A stretch of DNA of 33,614 nucleotides from Veillonella sp. VA137. Its GTDB lineage: Bacteria; Bacillota; Negativicutes; Veillonellales; Veillonellaceae. Made by a program: the position numbers and the translations under genes. How positions within the stretch are numbered: position 1 is the stretch's first letter; every line of letters starts with the position of its first letter. This document shows positions 33,259-33,614 of the stretch, piece after piece. Under the pieces are notes generated by a model that saw only the letters and a list, made by a program, of their open reading frames with translations, ran no database searches and had not been told where the DNA came from. The stretch spans positions 1-33,614 of the forward strand of contig NZ_RQVK01000017.1 in assembly GCF_003992015.1 (NCBI RefSeq). Direction: 5' to 3'.

Positions 33259-33427
33259 TCCTATGTAGCCTGTGGTGGTTTTAACTAAATATGATGAAGG
33301 GAAGAGCACGGTATACCTCCTCTCAAACGGTATTTCATAATGTTTGTTCGGGGGCACACCGTGCTCTTCTCGGGTTTGCTTGATTTAGTCAATAATAACA
33401 CCACAAGGCTACTACGCATAACTGCAT
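33247..33427. repeat. Structured palindromic element, copy C
   Basis: The left end GTTCACTTGTGATCCTATG overlaps the adaptor stop codon (33256-33258). The outer stem is GTAGCCTGTGGTG...AACTAAAT (33265-33290) with ATTTAGT...CACCACAAGGCTAC (33383-33412). The inner stem is GAAGAGCACGGTATACCTCC (33301-33320) with 33350-33369. The 29-base loop (33321-33349) differs from copy B's at one position. The right end CCACAAGGCTACTACGC leads to a diverged GCATTCTC. Confidence 0.8.
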
Positions 33428-33494
33428 TCTCTTCGGGGAAGAAATTTTAAATTGGGGGTTGCTTTTTATTTGGAAATAGAATATACTATTAAAC

Positions 33495-33510
33495 ATGTTC
33501 AAGAGAACAT
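33495..33510. promoter_or_regulatory. Short inverted repeat downstream of copy C
   Basis: ATGTTC (33495-33500), AAGA, GAACAT (33505-33510), followed by a further TTGTTC at 33512-33516 region. It is 50 bases upstream of the promoter at the window end, so it may be an operator. A LexA-like reading (GAAC...GTTC) has the wrong gap. Confidence 0.25.
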
Positions 33511-33559
33511 ATTGTTCATACTCGTTTGAGTAGTGAATGAAAAAAGATTAAAATAACTG

Positions 33560-33588
33560 TTGACACGAAATTGTGAATCTGTTATTAT
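33560..33588 (+). promoter_or_regulatory. Strong promoter at the window edge
   Basis: A consensus TTGACA (33560-33565), 17 bases, and TATTAT (33583-33588, 5/6) point out of the window. A palindrome CAACAC-A-GTGTTG (33602-33614) lies just downstream, around +8 to +20. The gene it drives is outside the window. Confidence 0.75.
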
Positions 33589-33614
33589 AATCTAGTCGCC
33601 ACAACACAGTGTTG

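Noticed and set aside
33505-33516. LexA (SOS) box
   Set aside because: GAAC and GTTC are separated by five bases instead of the four expected for the Gram-positive consensus, and the flanks do not match.

Overview
The window looks like chromosome of a Veillonella-type organism: a Negativicute, i.e. a Firmicute with an outer membrane. The evidence is an SLH-domain porin of the OmpM type (an outer-membrane barrel tied to the cell wall), a giant trimeric autotransporter with a YadA-type outer-membrane anchor, a periplasmic RND-pump adaptor, and a BioB that resembles those of anaerobes. Base composition is moderate to AT-rich, Shine-Dalgarno sequences are strong, and promoters are sigma-70-like. 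The genus is inferred from gene content and was not checked by a search.

Layout. Positions 1-442 are an AT-rich leader. 443-18010 is one gene for a 5855-residue trimeric autotransporter adhesin: three YadA-like heads, a very long repetitive stalk with nine copies of one module, the membrane anchor, and an unexpected 78-residue tail containing a coiled coil. A strong terminator follows. Then comes a compact operon (18142-21518) of a metallo-beta-lactamase-fold protein and two paralogous DUF445 membrane proteins, also closed by a terminator. The SLH porin (21821-23704) carries an extra domain of about 200 residues after its first barrel strand. It converges on bioB (23870-24886, minus strand), and a bidirectional terminator lies between them. 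bioB has a near-consensus promoter overlapped by a likely BirA (biotin repressor) operator. Next is an operon (25620-31297) of a MocR/PdxR-type regulator and a YhaO/YhaN-like pair (Mre11-type nuclease plus SMC-like ATPase). Last is an RND/HlyD-type adaptor (32131-33258).

The intergenic regions hold the most unusual material. (1) A family of palindromic elements of roughly 140-215 bp (24996-25202, 31301-31513, 31514-31653, 33247-33427) shares a 29-30-base loop and conserved ends. The inner stems differ from copy to copy yet remain paired, which argues for selection on structure. Two copies abut genes so closely that the element supplies the stop codon. (2) Between YhaN and the adaptor there is a probable type I toxin-antitoxin locus (31719-32048). 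It has a 25-codon hydrophobic, basic peptide gene with its own promoter and strong SD, an SD-sequestering hairpin, a 13-base leader-to-3'-end pairing, and a convergent antisense RNA with its own promoter and terminator. I did not recognise either as a described family. (3) A six-unit 12-bp tandem repeat and an orphan terminator lie between bioB and the MocR gene.

Most functional calls rest on recognisable motifs. RNA structures, promoters and operators were read by eye and not computed.
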